Assembly: GCF_014522265.1 (NCBI RefSeq) | Contig: NZ_CP017024.1 | Location: 2,640,001 to 2,704,000, forward strand | Length of the DNA: 64,000 nucleotides | Direction: 5' to 3' | From: Pseudomonas oryzihabitans | GTDB lineage: Bacteria > Pseudomonadota > Gammaproteobacteria > Pseudomonadales > Pseudomonadaceae | Shown here: positions 11,521 to 20,509 of the stretch, one piece after another | Numbering within the stretch: the first letter of the stretch is position 1 | How the letters are laid out: each line of letters begins with the position of its first letter | Translations under genes and position numbers: made by a program | The notes under the pieces: model-generated | Databases searched by the model: none | What the model was told of the DNA's origin: nothing | What the model saw: the letters and a program-made list of their open reading frames with translations, nothing else

Positions 11521-12654
11521 ATGACTTCTGCCGTATTGCGGCGCCAACGCCGCGCCACCTTTACCGTCTTTCTCGCCAACGGTTGCGGAATCGGCGGCTG
11601 GGCGGCGGCCATTCCCGAACTCAAGCGCGATCTGCTGCTGGGCGACGGTCAGTTGAGTCTGGTGCTGCTGGCGGTCGCCCTGGGCGCCCTGCTGACCATG
11701 CCCTTCGCCGGGGTGCTGGTGCCGCGCCTGGGCGGGACCGGACGCCTCACCCGCCTGAGCATCCTGGCCTTCGTGCTGGTGCTGAGCTGGCCCGGGGTGG
11801 CACCGTCCCTGGGCTGGCTGCTGCCCTGCGCGCTGCTGCTCGGCGCCTGTAACGGGCTGATCGACGTGGCCATGAACGCCCATGCCAGCGATGTCGAAAG
11901 CCGCTGGAACGGCCCGCTGATGTCGTCCTTCCACGCCGCCTTCAGCCTGGGCGGATTTCTCGGCGCCGGCCTGGGGGCGCTGGTGCTGCACCTGGGCGCC
12001 TCGGCGCTGGCGGTGCTGCTGACTGCTGCCCTGGTGGCGCTGCTGCTGGCGCTGCCCGCCGCCCTGGCCCTGGACGAAGGTGATCGCAGTCCGGTGAGTC
12101 AGGCCCTGCGGCTGCCGGATCGGCGGGTCCTGGCGCTGGGACTGATCGCCCTGGGCTGCCTGATGCTGGAGGGCGCCATGACCGACTGGAGCGCCGTCTA
12201 CCTGGGCCAGGTGGGCGGCGCGAGTCCGGTGGTGGCGACCCTGGGCTATGCGGCCTTTTCGCTGACCATGCTGGTGGGACGGCTGTTCGGCGACGGTATC
12301 CGCGGCCGCTTCGGTGGTCCCCAGGTGATCGTTGGCGGGGCCCTGCTGGCGACCCTGGGACTGGCGCTGGCGGTCCTTCTGCCGGCGCCCTGGACCGCGA
12401 TCCTGGGCTTCGCGCTGGTCGGCCTGGGGCTGTCCAATGTGGTGCCCGCAGCCTTCAGCGCCTCTGGCCAGGTGGCCGAGACGCCGGCTGCGGGTATCGC
12501 CATGACCGCCACGGCCGGCTATCTCGGTTTCCTGCTCGGCCCACCGCTGATCGGCGCCGTGGCGGGGCAGGTGGGCCTGCGTGGCAGTCTGCTGCTGCTG
12601 ACTCTGATCGGGGTGGCGGTGGCACTGCTCGCCCTGCGCCAACGCACGGCATGA
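11521..12654 (+). CDS. MFS transporter, YbjJ/fucose-permease-like
   Basis: A 377-residue inner-membrane carrier with 11-12 membrane segments. NGCGIGGWAAAIPELKRDL in the first helix, CNGLIDVAMNAHASDVE and SSFHAAFSLGGFLGAGLGAL are characteristic of the YbjJ-like group. It follows the DeoR gene by 20 nt and is likely co-transcribed with it, so a sugar or sugar-derived substrate is suspected but not shown. Confidence 0.82.
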   Translation: MTSAVLRRQRRATFTVFLANGCGIGGWAAAIPELKRDLLLGDGQLSLVLLAVALGALLTMPFAGVLVPRLGGTGRLTRLSILAFVLVLSWPGVAPSLGWLLPCALLLGACNGLIDVAMNAHASDVESRWNGPLMSSFHAAFSLGGFLGAGLGALVLHLGASALAVLLTAALVALLLALPAALALDEGDRSPVSQALRLPDRRVLALGLIALGCLMLEGAMTDWSAVYLGQVGGASPVVATLGYAAFSLTMLVGRLFGDGIRGRFGGPQVIVGGALLATLGLALAVLLPAPWTAILGFALVGLGLSNVVPAAFSASGQVAETPAAGIAMTATAGYLGFLLGPPLIGAVAGQVGLRGSLLLLTLIGVAVALLALRQRTA

Positions 12655-12721
12655 TGGCTGTCCAGGGAACCCCGCTGCGCTGAGCAGACCCAAGAGGGAA
12701 CGGAAATCCAAGGAGGCGGCC

Positions 12722-14769
12722 ATGACGCGCCCACGCAAGATCCTCGCCTGGCTGCTGGGAATCATCCTGCTGCTGTTCGTCCTGCTGGTGGTGGTGCTGG
12801 CCACCTTCGACTGGAATAGGCTCAAGCCGACCCTCAACGAGCAGGTGTCGAGCGCCCTGCACCGGCCCTTCGCCATCGAGGGCAACCTGGGGGTGGTCTG
12901 GCACCGCGAGCCGGATCAAGGCGGTTGGCGCGCCTGGATTCCCTGGCCGCACATCGCCGCCGAAGACCTGACCCTGGGCAATCCGGAGTGGGCGAAGGAA
13001 AAGACGTTCGTTCACCTCGACCGGGTGCAGTTGCGGATCTCGCCGCTGGCCCTGCTGGCCAAGCAGATCTATATCCCGCGCATCGACCTCAGCGGACCGG
13101 TGGTCAATGCCCAGCGACTCGCCGATGGCCGCAACAGCTGGACCTTCGCGACCGCCGAGAAGGACCCCAAGGCCGAGCCTTCGGCCTGGACCGTCGACAT
13201 CGGCACCATCGGCTTCGACGCCGGCCAGGTCGGCTTCGACGATGCCCAGACCGCTACCCGGCTGCGCGCGCGGATCACCTCCCTGGACGCTCCTATCGCC
13301 TATGCCGATCTGGTGGGCAAGCAGGGCACTTCGCGCCAGCGCTCCAACGTCAGGCAGACCCAGTCCTTCCAGTTCGCCCTGGCGGTAGAGGGCAGCTACA
13401 AGCAGGTGCCGGTCAGCGGCCGTGGCCAGATCGGTGGCCTGCTGGCGCTGCAGGACGCCGATGTGCCTTTCCCCATCCAGCTCGATGCCCGGGCGGGCGA
13501 AACCCGTGTTCAGGTCTTTGGCACCCTGACCGATCCGCGGCGCCTGGGCGCCCTGGATCTGCACCTGGTGCTGGAAGGCAAGAGCCTGGCGCAGCTCTAT
13601 CCGCTGACCGGGGTCACCCTGCCGGAGACGGCACCCTATGCCACCGACGGCCATCTCACGGTCAAGCTCAACGATCCGGCGGGCGCCCGCTTCAGCTATG
13701 AAGACTTCAATGGCCGGGTCGGCAAGAGCGATCTGCATGGCGAGGTGCTGTTCACCGGCGGCAAGCCGCGACCCAAGCTCAGTGGCACCCTGCGCTCCGA
13801 TCAGTTGCTGTTCGAGGACCTGGCCCCGCTGATCGGTGCCGATACCAAGGAGCAGCAGGTGGCCAAGGGCGAGACCAGCCAGCAGCCGGCGGACAAGGCG
13901 CTGCCGGTCTCCGAATTCCGCACCGAGCGCTGGCGTGCCATGGATGCCGATGTGCGCTTCACCGGCAAGCGCATCGTGCAGAACGCGCAGCTGCCGATCA
14001 CCGATCTGAATACCCATGTGCGCCTGACCGATGGGGTGCTGCTGCTCGATCCCCTGCGCTTCGGCGTGGCCGGGGCGATCTGAACACCACGGTGCGCCTG
14101 GAAGGCGACAAGACGCCGCTGCAGGGGCGGGTCGATCTGCACGTGCGGCGGGTCAAGCTGAACCAGCTGTTCCCCACCGTGGAGGCCATGAAGCGCAGCA
14201 TGGGCGAGCTCAATGGCGATGCCACCCTGAGTGGCACCGGCAACTCGGTGGCGGCGCTGCTTGGCACCAGCAACGGCGAACTCAAGCTGCTGATGAACGA
14301 CGGCCGTATCAGCCGCAGCCTGATGGAGCTGGCCGGACTCAATGTCGGCAACTACCTGGTCGATCGGCTGTTCGGCGATGACGAGGTGGAAATCAACTGT
14401 GCGGTCGCCGACCTCGACTTCAAGAAGGGCCTGGTGCAGCCCCAGGTCTTCGTGCTCGACACCGAAAACGCCCTGATCAACATCACCGGCACCATCAACC
14501 TGGCGAGCGAGCGCCTGGATCTTACCGTCGATCCGCACAGCAAGGGCCTGCGCATCTTCTCGCTGCGCTCGCCGCTCTATGTGCGCGGCACCCTGAAGAG
14601 TCCCTCGCCGGGGGTCAAGGCATTGCCATTGGCGGCCCGCGGCGCGGCGGCGGCACTGCTCGCCACCTTCGCAGCGCCGGCCGCCGGTCTGCTGGCACTG
14701 GTGGCGCCCAGCAACGAGCAGGGCGCCCAGTGCAGCGCCCTGTTGCAGCAGATGCGGGCAGGGCGTTGA
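12722..14769 (+). pseudogene. AsmA family protein, single-base frameshift
   Basis: A strong ribosome site (AAGGAGG) precedes the ATG. The first frame encodes a membrane anchor (LLGIILLLFVLLVVVLA) and the long AsmA beta-rich region, and stops at 14083 after RFGVAGAI. The next frame continues with GDLNTTVRLEGDKTPLQGRV to 14769, including MELAGLNVGNYLVDRLFG. Together they give about 682 residues, the normal size for periplasmic AsmA-like proteins linked to outer-membrane lipid transport. One extra G in the GGGG run at 14072-14075 restores the gene. Confidence 0.82.
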
Positions 14770-14907
14770 GCTCGTGCGCCAGAGCCGGTTCGCGGTACTT
14801 GACAGACGACCGTTCGGCGGCGTCTGACGGGCGGAAAAGAACCGCTCTGGTTGCCCAGGCTCTATAGAAATAACCCGAGTCGGGCAGCCTTTTCGCGGAG
14901 ATCCCTC

Positions 14908-15144
14908 ATGCGTGACGACACCGATAGCCACTACGAAATCCACTACAAATTGCTGGGCGAAAGCTATACCGACCGTATCAGCAACCTGGACGTACCCATC
15001 ACCGACGTGGTCCGCGAACTGGCCTGCCGGCACCTGGACGCGATCAACGACGAGCGCTTCCACCTCGCCGACATCGAGTCCGGTCAGGCGCTGGTGGCAC
15101 TGCACGATGTCTCCATCCATCGCGTCGCACCGGAAGCCCCATGA
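14908..15144 (+). CDS. Small conserved protein, paralogue of the gene at 17137
   Basis: A 78-residue soluble protein (HYEIHYKLLGESYTDRISNL and a helix VRELACRHLDA). It resembles the 79-residue protein encoded at 17137-17376 in the first 40 residues (HYQIRYRLNGEPLTHELESF). No function is known to me. Its stop overlaps the start of the lipoprotein gene at 15141 (ATGA), so the two are coupled. The 138 nt upstream contain an inverted repeat, CCAGAGCCGGTTC at 14779 and GAACCGCTCTGG at 14839, of unknown use. Confidence 0.65.
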   Translation: MRDDTDSHYEIHYKLLGESYTDRISNLDVPITDVVRELACRHLDAINDERFHLADIESGQALVALHDVSIHRVAPEAP

Positions 15145-15362
15145 AACGCCTGCTGAGCGGTGGATTGCTGACCATGACCCTGCTGGGCCTTGCGGCCTGC
15201 TCCACCGAGACGGTGGTGACCCTGCAGGACGGTACCCAGTACATCACCGAAGATAGGCCCAACACCAAGACGGCCGATGGCTTCTATGAATTCACCGATG
15301 TGGCGGGTCGTCATGTGCGGGTGAAGGCAGGCGATGTCGCCACCATCAAAGCGGAAGACTAG
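15141..15362 (+). CDS. YgdI/YgdR family small lipoprotein
   Basis: A 73-residue precursor with a lipoprotein signal: basic MKR, a hydrophobic stretch and the lipobox LAAC, giving a mature protein of about 53 residues beginning with Cys. The mature part (VTLQDGTQYITEDRP, FYEFTDVAGRHVRVKAGDVATI) is the SH3-like DUF903 fold of YgdI/YgdR. It is probably membrane-anchored and facing the periplasm. Function unknown. It overlaps the preceding gene by 4 nt. Confidence 0.85.
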   Translation: MKRLLSGGLLTMTLLGLAACSTETVVTLQDGTQYITEDRPNTKTADGFYEFTDVAGRHVRVKAGDVATIKAED

Positions 15363-15403
15363 GCCTTGCCTGACCTTCGTTCGGTGACCTTTCAAACAAG
15401 TCC
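15363..15403. repeat. Fragment of an interspersed repeat
   Basis: The stretch starting CCTTGCCTGACCTTCG and ending with GTGACCTTTC resembles the right end of the repeat at 58707-58840 (CTTGCCTGACCTTCGCGCGG then CGACTTTTC). It fills the gap between the lipoprotein stop and the ribosome site of the next gene. Confidence 0.5.
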
Positions 15404-15419
15404 TTCCCAGGAGACTGCC

Positions 15420-15821
15420 ATGCCCCGCGGCGACAAATCCACGTACAGCGACAAGCAGGTACGCAAGGCCGAGCACATCGAGGAGAGCTACGAGAAAAAA
15501 GGCGTCTCCAAGGATGAAGCCGAGGCGCGGGCCTGGGCGACGGTGAACAAGCAGTCCGGCGGTGGCGAACAGAGTGGCTCCGGCAAGTCCAAGAGCGGTA
15601 CCGCCAAGCGCGCGGATCGCAAGGATTCCGCTCGGCGTGCGGTGGCGACCAGGCAGGGCCAGTCGCCCAACAGCGGTCGTGCCGCGGCGCGACGTTCGCC
15701 TGGCAGCAGCACCTCGCTAAGCGACATGACTCGCGATGAGCTGGTCAGGAAGGCGGCCGAGCAGAACGTTCGCGGTCGGTCGCGAATGAAGAAAGACGAG
15801 TTGATTCGTGCCTTGAGTTGA
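15420..15821 (+). CDS. Small basic protein with C-terminal Rho-N/SAP-like motif
   Basis: A 133-residue hydrophilic protein. The N-terminal part (MPRGDKSTYSDKQVRKAEHI and SKDEAEARAWATVNKQSGGG) is found in Pseudomonas proteins often labelled plasmid stabilization protein. A low-complexity Ser/Arg/Lys linker follows, then the tail MTRDELVRKAAEQNVRGRSR and MKKDELIRAL. That tail is nearly the same as the tail of the DUF5872 protein at 8718. A nucleic-acid-binding role is plausible. The ATG at 15420 is preceded by AGGAGA; the longer frame begins inside a repeat fragment. Confidence 0.7.
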   Translation: MPRGDKSTYSDKQVRKAEHIEESYEKKGVSKDEAEARAWATVNKQSGGGEQSGSGKSKSGTAKRADRKDSARRAVATRQGQSPNSGRAAARRSPGSSTSLSDMTRDELVRKAAEQNVRGRSRMKKDELIRALS

Positions 15822-15835
15822 GGCATTGGAGATAC

Positions 15836-15862
15836 AAAAAAGCCAGACAGTGTCCGGCTTTT
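15836..15862. terminator. Bidirectional terminator
   Basis: Arms AAAAGCCAGACA and TGTCCGGCTTTT with A and T runs on both sides, between the convergent genes ending at 15821 and 15876. Confidence 0.85.
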
Positions 15863-15875
15863 GTCTGCCTGGCGT

Positions 15876-17069
15876 TCAGCTGGGCAGCAGACGGCAGGTG
15901 AGGCTCTTGATGTAGCGAGTCTCCGGGATGGCCGGGTGCACCGGGTGATCCGGGCCCTGGGCACCGCGTTCGAGGATCTGCAGGTTGCGATCCAGATGGC
16001 GGGCGCTGCCGAGCAGGATGTTCTGCAGGTCGTCTTCGGGCAGGTGCATGGAGCAGGAGGCGCTGACCAGGATGCCGTCTTTGTTCAGCAGGCGCATGGC
16101 CTGTTCGTTGAGACGACGGTAGGCGGCCTCGCCATTCTTCAGGTCCTTGCGCTTCTTGATGAAGGCCGGCGGGTCGGCCACGATGACGTCGAATTTCTCT
16201 TCGCCGGCCTTGAGTTCCTTGAGCGCCTCGAAGACATCGCCCTCGACGCACACCAGCTTTTCCGCCAGGCCGTTGAGGGTGGCATTGCGCTCCACGCCGT
16301 CGAGGGCGAAGCCCGAAGCGTCCACGCACATGACCTCGCTGGCGCCGAAGGCCGCAGCCTGCACGCCCCAGCCGCCGATGTAGCTGAACAGATCAAGCAC
16401 CCGCTTGCCTTCGACATAGGGCGCCAGGCGCGCACGGTTCAGGCGGTGGTCATAGAACCAGCCGGTCTTCTGGCCTTCGCGGACCGGCGCCTCGAAGCGC
16501 ACGCCGTTCTCTTCCAGCGCCACCCAGTCGGGGACCTCGCCGTAGGCCACTTCCACGTAGCTGGAGAGGCCTTCGGCGGCGCGGGCGCTACCATCGTTCT
16601 TCCAGAGCACGCCCTGAGGTTTGAACACCTGCAGCAGGGCGGCGAGGATGGCGTCGCGCTGGCGCTCCATGGTGGCGGAAGCGATCTGCACCACCAGGAT
16701 GTCGTTGAAGCGATCCACCACCAGGCCGGGCAGGAAGTCCGAATCGCCGTAGACCAGGCGATAGCAGTGGCTGCCGAACAGCCGCTCACGCAGGCTCAGG
16801 GCGACCTTGAAACGGTGCACCAGCAGCGACTTGTCCAGCGGGTAGCCGGTGTCGCGGGAGAACAGGCGGGCGCAGATCAGGTTGTTGGGCGACAGCGCTA
16901 CCAGGCCCAGCGGTTTGCCGCTGGTGGTTTCCAGGATGGCCTGGTCGCCCGGCTCGAAGGCGGTGAGCGGGGTGGCGACGACGTCCACCTCGTTGCTGTA
17001 CACCCAGAGGTGCCCGGCGCGCAGACGGCGGTCGGCATTGGCTTTGAGGCGCAGGCGGGGCAGGGTCAT
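15876..17069 (-). CDS. rlmI: 23S rRNA (cytosine-C5) methyltransferase, RlmI-like
   Basis: A 397-residue enzyme, close to E. coli RlmI (396), which makes m5C1962 in 23S rRNA. Domains in order: N-terminal PUA (LRLKANADRRLRAGHLWVYS), a central domain with VYGDSDFLPGLVVDRF, and the Rossmann methyltransferase with VLDLFSYIGGWGVQAAAFGA, DVIVADPPAFIKK and the Cys-containing SASCSMHLPEDD. The ATG at 17069 is chosen over an upstream in-frame start because the family begins just before the PUA domain. Confidence 0.9.
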   Translation of the reverse strand: MTLPRLRLKANADRRLRAGHLWVYSNEVDVVATPLTAFEPGDQAILETTSGKPLGLVALSPNNLICARLFSRDTGYPLDKSLLVHRFKVALSLRERLFGSHCYRLVYGDSDFLPGLVVDRFNDILVVQIASATMERQRDAILAALLQVFKPQGVLWKNDGSARAAEGLSSYVEVAYGEVPDWVALEENGVRFEAPVREGQKTGWFYDHRLNRARLAPYVEGKRVLDLFSYIGGWGVQAAAFGASEVMCVDASGFALDGVERNATLNGLAEKLVCVEGDVFEALKELKAGEEKFDVIVADPPAFIKKRKDLKNGEAAYRRLNEQAMRLLNKDGILVSASCSMHLPEDDLQNILLGSARHLDRNLQILERGAQGPDHPVHPAIPETRYIKSLTCRLLPS

Positions 17070-17136
17070 GAAGGTCTCCGGCGAAGGGGGCAAAAGCGCG
17101 GAATTATAGCGCAAAGCCACCTGCCTGGGCCGGCCG

Positions 17137-17376
17137 TCAGTCCCGCTGGCTGACCTCGATATCGCTCAGCCCGGCTTCCTGGGCGCGACGGGCGATGCTC
17201 GGCTGGGCATGGTGCTCCCAGGGCGCATCGACCACCACCTGGGGTTCCTCGACGTGCTTGATGAGCAACTGCAGCAGCGCTTCTTCCTCGGTGACCGGCG
17301 CGAAGCTCTCCAGCTCGTGGGTAAGGGGCTCGCCATTGAGGCGATAGCGGATCTGGTAGTGGTGCAGGGTCTGCAT
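17137..17376 (-). CDS. Small conserved protein, paralogue of the gene at 14908
   Basis: A 79-residue soluble protein. Its first half (MQTLHHYQIRYRLNGEPLTH) matches that of the product at 14908 in pattern; the C-terminal half differs. I know of no function. It sits between the RlmI gene and the copper cluster on the same strand, 67 nt upstream of the RlmI start. Confidence 0.65.
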   Translation of the reverse strand: MQTLHHYQIRYRLNGEPLTHELESFAPVTEEEALLQLLIKHVEEPQVVVDAPWEHHAQPSIARRAQEAGLSDIEVSQRD

Positions 17377-17435
17377 GGGGGTGCCTCGGTAGCGGGGGGA
17401 TAACCGATGGACCCCGCGAGGCGGCAGCGGTTGCG

Positions 17436-17822
17436 TCAGCCCCCCAGGCTATCGAGGATCGGGCAGTCTGGGCTGGCGTCGCCATGGCAGCAGGACACCA
17501 GCTCGCCCAGGGTGCTGCGCAGGCGGGTCAGTTCGCCGATCTTCTGGTCGAGCTCGGCGATGTGTCGCTTGGCCAGCGCCTTGACGTCGGCACTGGCACG
17601 CTGCCGGTCCTGCCAGAGGCTGAGCAGCTGGCGGATCTCCTCCAGGCTGAAGCCCAGCTCCCGCGAGCGGCGGACGAAGGCCAGCACCCGCAGGTCTTCG
17701 GCGCCGTACTGGCGATAGCCGCTGTCGGTACGCCCGGCGGGCGCTAGCAGGCCGATGCGCTCGTAGTAGCGCAGCATCTTGGCGGTAAGGCCACTGGCCT
17801 TGGCGGCCTGACCGATATTCAT
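17436..17822 (-). CDS. cueR: Cu(I)-responsive MerR-type activator CueR
   Basis: A 128-residue regulator that activates copper export genes when it binds Cu(I). The N-terminal MerR helix-turn-helix reads MNIGQAAKASGLTAKMLRYY and ERIGLLAPAGRTDSGYRQY, a dimerisation helix follows, and the C-terminus has the CueR metal loop C-HGDASPD-C, the same seven-residue spacing as the two copper cysteines of E. coli CueR. Its ATG overlaps the copA stop (ATGA), so activator and pump are made from one mRNA, the same order as cueAR in P. putida. The target promoter lies at 20220-20256. Confidence 0.93.
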   Translation of the reverse strand: MNIGQAAKASGLTAKMLRYYERIGLLAPAGRTDSGYRQYGAEDLRVLAFVRRSRELGFSLEEIRQLLSLWQDRQRASADVKALAKRHIAELDQKIGELTRLRSTLGELVSCCHGDASPDCPILDSLGG

Positions 17823-20203
17823 GACAGGGAGTCTCCGGACGGGCGCCAGCGGCCGAGCAGCAGGGCATTGGCCAGGACACTGACGCTGGAAAAGGCCATG
17901 GCGGCGCCGGCATAGACCGGATCGAGCAGACCCAGGGCGGCCAGCGGCAGGCCGATGACATTGTAGACGAAGGCCCAGAACAGATTCTGGCGGATCTTGC
18001 GCTGGGTGCGCCGGGCGATGTCCAGTGCCGCCACCACCTGGCGCGGATTCTCCTGCAGCAGGGTGATGCCGGCCGCATGGCGCGCGGCGGCGGTACCCGA
18101 ACCCATGGCGATGCCCAGTTCGGCGGCGGCCAGCGCCGGGGCGTCGTTGAGGCCGTCGCCGACCATGGCGACGCCGCCCCTGCTCGCCTGCAGCCGGGCC
18201 ACCACGGCGGCCTTGTCGGCAGGCAACACCTCGGCCTCCCACTGCTCGATGCCCAGAGCGGTAGCCACCTGGCGGGCGCTGCCGCGGTTGTCACCGGTCA
18301 GCAGCCAGCTGTCGATGCCGTCGCGGCGCAGCCGGGCGATGGCCTCGGCAGCACCCGGACGGATCTCGTCGCCAAAGGCCAGCAGCCCCAGGACCTGCGG
18401 TCGGCTGCCAGTTTCCACCAGCCACGATAGGGTCAGTCCCTGATCTTCCCAGGCGCGGGCGGCGTCGGCCAGGGGGCCGGCGTCCAGCTGTTGTTCGGCC
18501 AGCAGGCGCGCATTGCCCAGCAGCAGGGAGCGCTCCTGCCAGATACCCTGGAGGCCACGGCCGGGCAGGGCGCGCACGTCCCGGGCGGGCAGGGTGTCCA
18601 GACCGCGGTCGCGACAGGCCAGGAGGACCGCCGCGGCCAGGGGATGCTCGCTGCCGCGTTGCAGACTGCCGGCCAGGCTCAGCAATTCGGCTTCCTCGAT
18701 GCCGGGTGCCGTGGCCAGCTGGCGCAGGCGCAACTGGCCGGCGGTCAGGGTGCCGGTCTTGTCGAAGACCACGCTGGTGATGCCCTGGGCGCGCTCCAGG
18801 GTCTCGGCGTCCTTGATCAGGATGCCGTGGCGCGCCGCCACTCCGGTGCCGGCCATAAGGGCGGCGGGGGTGGCCAGCCCGAGGGCGCAAGGGCAGGCGA
18901 TGACCAGTACCGCCACGGCGGCGAGCAGACTGGGCTCCAGGGCGTGGCCGCTCAGCAGCCAGCCGAGCAGGGTGACCAGGGCCAGGGCCACCACCACCGG
19001 GACGAACACCCGGCTGATGCGATCCACCAGCTGCTGGATGGGTGCCTTGGTGGCCTGGGCGTCTTCCACCAGGCGGATGATGCCGGCCAGCACCGTCTCG
19101 CCACCCAGGGCGGTGACCTCGATCTGCAGATTGCCCTCGCCGTTGATGGCGCCCCCCACCACCTCGTCGCCGGGACCCTTGGCGACCGGGCGGCTTTCAC
19201 CGGTGAGCAGGGCTTCGTCGACCTGGCTCTCACCCTGCAGGATGCGGCCGTCGGCGGGGATGCGTTCGCCCGGACGCAGCTGCAGGCGATCGCCCAGGCG
19301 CAGGCGATTCAGGGCGACTTCCTCTTCCTCGCCGTTCGCATCGAGGCGCCGGGCGCTTTCCGGGCGCAGGGCTTCCAGGGCGCGCAGCGCCGCGCCGGTG
19401 CGGCGCTTGGCGCGGGTTTCCAGGTATTTGCCCAGGCGCACCAGGGCGATGACCATGGCCGCCGTCTCGAAATAGAGGTGCGGGCTACCCTTGACCAGCC
19501 AGAGATAGAGACTCAGGCCAAAGGCGGCGCTGGTGCCCAGGGCGACCAGCACATCCATGTTGCCGCTGCGCGCGCGCAGGGCATGCCAGGCGCCGCGATA
19601 GAAGCGCGCGCCGACGAGGAACTGCACCGGCGTCGCCAGCAGGAATTGCAGCCAGGCGGGCGGCATCAGGTGCCAGCCGAAGGGCGTCAGCAGCATGGGC
19701 AGGATCAGTGGCGCGGCCAGCAGCAGCGCCAGGGCCAGCTCCAGACCCTCCCAGGGCACACCCTGACGGGCCGGCGCTGAACGCTCGTCTTCGGCGTGGC
19801 GATCCTCGGCGCCGTAGCCGGCGGCTTCCACCGCGGCGATCAGGGCTGGCGTCTCGACCGCGGCCAGGGTCTTTACCCGGGCTCTTTCGCTGGCCAGGTT
19901 GACCTCGGCGGCCAGCACCCCGGGCACCGTACGCAGGACCTTTTCGATCCGACCGGCGCAGTTGGCGCAGCTCATGCCGGACAGCGCCAGGTCATGCTCG
20001 ACCTCGGCCACCTGGTAGCCAGCCGCGCTGACCGCCTCGGCCAGCGCCGGCGCCGCGTCGACCGGCGCGCTGACGCGGGCCTTTTCGCTGGCCAGGTTGA
20101 CACCGGCCGCGCTGACCGCCGGGACCTTCTGCAAGGCGCGCTCGACCCGACCGGCGCAGGCCGCGCAGGTCATGCCACTGATGGAGAGTTCGAATTCGTG
20201 CAT
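17819..20203 (-). CDS. copA: Cu(I)-exporting P1B-type ATPase
   Basis: A 794-residue inner-membrane pump that exports Cu(I). Two N-terminal metal-binding domains carry GMTCAACAG and GMSCANCAG. Eight membrane segments follow, with the ion-site motif ACPCALG, phosphorylation site DKTGT, TGES in the actuator, the SEHP nucleotide-binding motif and GDGLNDAPAL. An in-frame GTG lies two codons upstream, but it overlaps the ribosome site AGGAGG; the ATG at 20203 has the right spacing (5 nt). It is transcribed from a CueR-type promoter together with cueR. Confidence 0.95.
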   Translation of the reverse strand: MHEFELSISGMTCAACAGRVERALQKVPAVSAAGVNLASEKARVSAPVDAAPALAEAVSAAGYQVAEVEHDLALSGMSCANCAGRIEKVLRTVPGVLAAEVNLASERARVKTLAAVETPALIAAVEAAGYGAEDRHAEDERSAPARQGVPWEGLELALALLLAAPLILPMLLTPFGWHLMPPAWLQFLLATPVQFLVGARFYRGAWHALRARSGNMDVLVALGTSAAFGLSLYLWLVKGSPHLYFETAAMVIALVRLGKYLETRAKRRTGAALRALEALRPESARRLDANGEEEEVALNRLRLGDRLQLRPGERIPADGRILQGESQVDEALLTGESRPVAKGPGDEVVGGAINGEGNLQIEVTALGGETVLAGIIRLVEDAQATKAPIQQLVDRISRVFVPVVVALALVTLLGWLLSGHALEPSLLAAVAVLVIACPCALGLATPAALMAGTGVAARHGILIKDAETLERAQGITSVVFDKTGTLTAGQLRLRQLATAPGIEEAELLSLAGSLQRGSEHPLAAAVLLACRDRGLDTLPARDVRALPGRGLQGIWQERSLLLGNARLLAEQQLDAGPLADAARAWEDQGLTLSWLVETGSRPQVLGLLAFGDEIRPGAAEAIARLRRDGIDSWLLTGDNRGSARQVATALGIEQWEAEVLPADKAAVVARLQASRGGVAMVGDGLNDAPALAAAELGIAMGSGTAAARHAAGITLLQENPRQVVAALDIARRTQRKIRQNLFWAFVYNVIGLPLAALGLLDPVYAGAAMAFSSVSVLANALLLGRWRPSGDSLS

Positions 20204-20219
20204 GGGCACCTCCTGAGCT

Positions 20220-20256
20220 CAGTGTTGACCTTGACCTCGGGTCAAGGTCAACACTG
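20220..20256. promoter_or_regulatory. Symmetric divergent CueR-type promoter/operator
   Basis: A perfect 37-bp palindrome: arms of 17 bp (the inner 16 read AGTGTTGACCTTGACC and GGTCAAGGTCAACACT) around TCG. On the plus strand TTGACC (20225-20230) and AACACT (20250-20255) are 19 bp apart, the long spacing typical of MerR-family promoters; the same elements read on the minus strand. It lies between copA (minus) and copZ (plus), so one CueR site can serve both. Confidence 0.8.
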
Positions 20257-20314
20257 GAACCCGAGCCTGGCGCTGGCGTCAGGAGAAAGAGGTCAAGACC
20301 GACAGGAGCAGACC

Positions 20315-20509
20315 ATGCATGTCATCAAGGTGATTGGAATGAGTTGCGCCCATTGCGTGAGCGCCATCGAATCCGCGGTGCTCAAGGTGGACAGCCGCGC
20401 CCGGGTGGAGGTGGACCTGCAGGCGGGCGAGGTGCGCATCGACAGCGTCGAGGTGAATGCGCCCTTCCGCCAGGCCATCGAGCAGGCGGGCTATACCGTC
20501 GCCGACTGA
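20315..20509 (+). CDS. copZ: Copper chaperone, heavy-metal-associated domain
   Basis: A 64-residue single HMA domain with the metal site GMSCAHC near the N-terminus, the usual size for CopZ-type chaperones that carry Cu(I) in the cytoplasm to CopA. It has a ribosome site (CAGGAG) and is divergent from copA across the shared CueR-type palindrome, which supports co-induction by copper. Its last 19 nt overlap the end of the convergent TetR gene. Confidence 0.88.
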   Translation: MHVIKVIGMSCAHCVSAIESAVLKVDSRARVEVDLQAGEVRIDSVEVNAPFRQAIEQAGYTVAD

